NCBI GenBank assembly: GCA_964513655.1
Contig: CAZENQ010000019.1
Coordinates: 1-43,954 of the forward strand
Direction: 5' to 3'
DNA length: 43,954 nucleotides
DNA from: G020350405 sp964513655
Lineage (GTDB): Bacteria > Planctomycetota > Phycisphaerae > Sedimentisphaerales > Anaerobacaceae
A program made the translations under genes and the position numbers. Below the pieces are notes generated by a model. It saw only the letters and a list, made by a program, of their open reading frames with translations, did not search any database and was not told the DNA's origin. Positions 43,908-43,954 of this stretch are shown piece by piece (the stretch's first letter is position 1; each line of letters starts with the position of its first letter).

Positions 43908-43954
43908 TATTGCCTCCTTGGTTTTTTGAGGTGGCGATTACGAGACCGGTGTGC

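Overview
The window looks like part of a planctomycete chromosome, probably from the Phycisphaerae side of the phylum. This is inferred from the secreted proteins, not from a marker gene. Several very large exported proteins are rich in Asp-Pro-Asn linkers. They are built from LamG, VWA, CARDB, HAF and fibronectin-like (YYWR-D-E) modules of the kind common in that group. No rRNA, intact tRNA, IS element, phage gene or CRISPR array was found.

Layout. Bases 1-851 are non-coding and begin with a G-rich tandem repeat. Bases 852-4478 hold ordinary single genes: a PAC2-family protein, a HAD phosphatase, a Tat-exported amidohydrolase and a small EF-Tu-domain-2-like protein. Bases 4656-5435 are a scar made of three gene pieces joined end to end: the 3' half of a tRNA-Gly(CCC), an internal piece of a TM0106-type RecB-like nuclease gene, and an 81-bp piece of RHS core. 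From 43907 down to 5590 everything lies on the minus strand. Four large genes come first: a 4365-aa multidomain exported protein, a TPR protein, a 1690-aa metallophosphoesterase/beta-helix/LamG protein and a 3268-aa RHS protein. They are closely spaced and may form one operon.

The most interesting part is 5590-14000, downstream of the RHS gene. It holds four displaced RHS tips. Each is a short piece of RHS core ending in the DP-x-G motif, followed by a different C-terminal domain, and each is followed by a small gene that fits an immunity role. With the intact RHS gene and its own neighbour this makes five tip/partner modules in series. Tips 2 and 4 (numbered from the RHS gene) are homologous Cys-rich domains that I cannot assign to a characterised toxin family. 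Both are paired with a membrane-anchored ankyrin-repeat protein, and both begin at the same RHS core position next to the same AT-rich junction sequence. Tip 3 resembles a HYD1-type ADP-ribosyltransferase toxin. Every tip starts with a hydrophobic stretch just after DP-x-G.

Interpretation. The 3268-aa RHS protein would carry one C-terminal effector at a time, and the array downstream would be a store of older tips. Each old tip would stay with its protective gene, and homologous recombination through the repeated core could swap tips. Mosaic cores, a 149-bp identical core segment, a truncated duplicate of one candidate immunity gene and the gene-fragment scar at the end all point to repeated recombination. 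Toxicity, immunity and the export route are inferences from layout and motifs.
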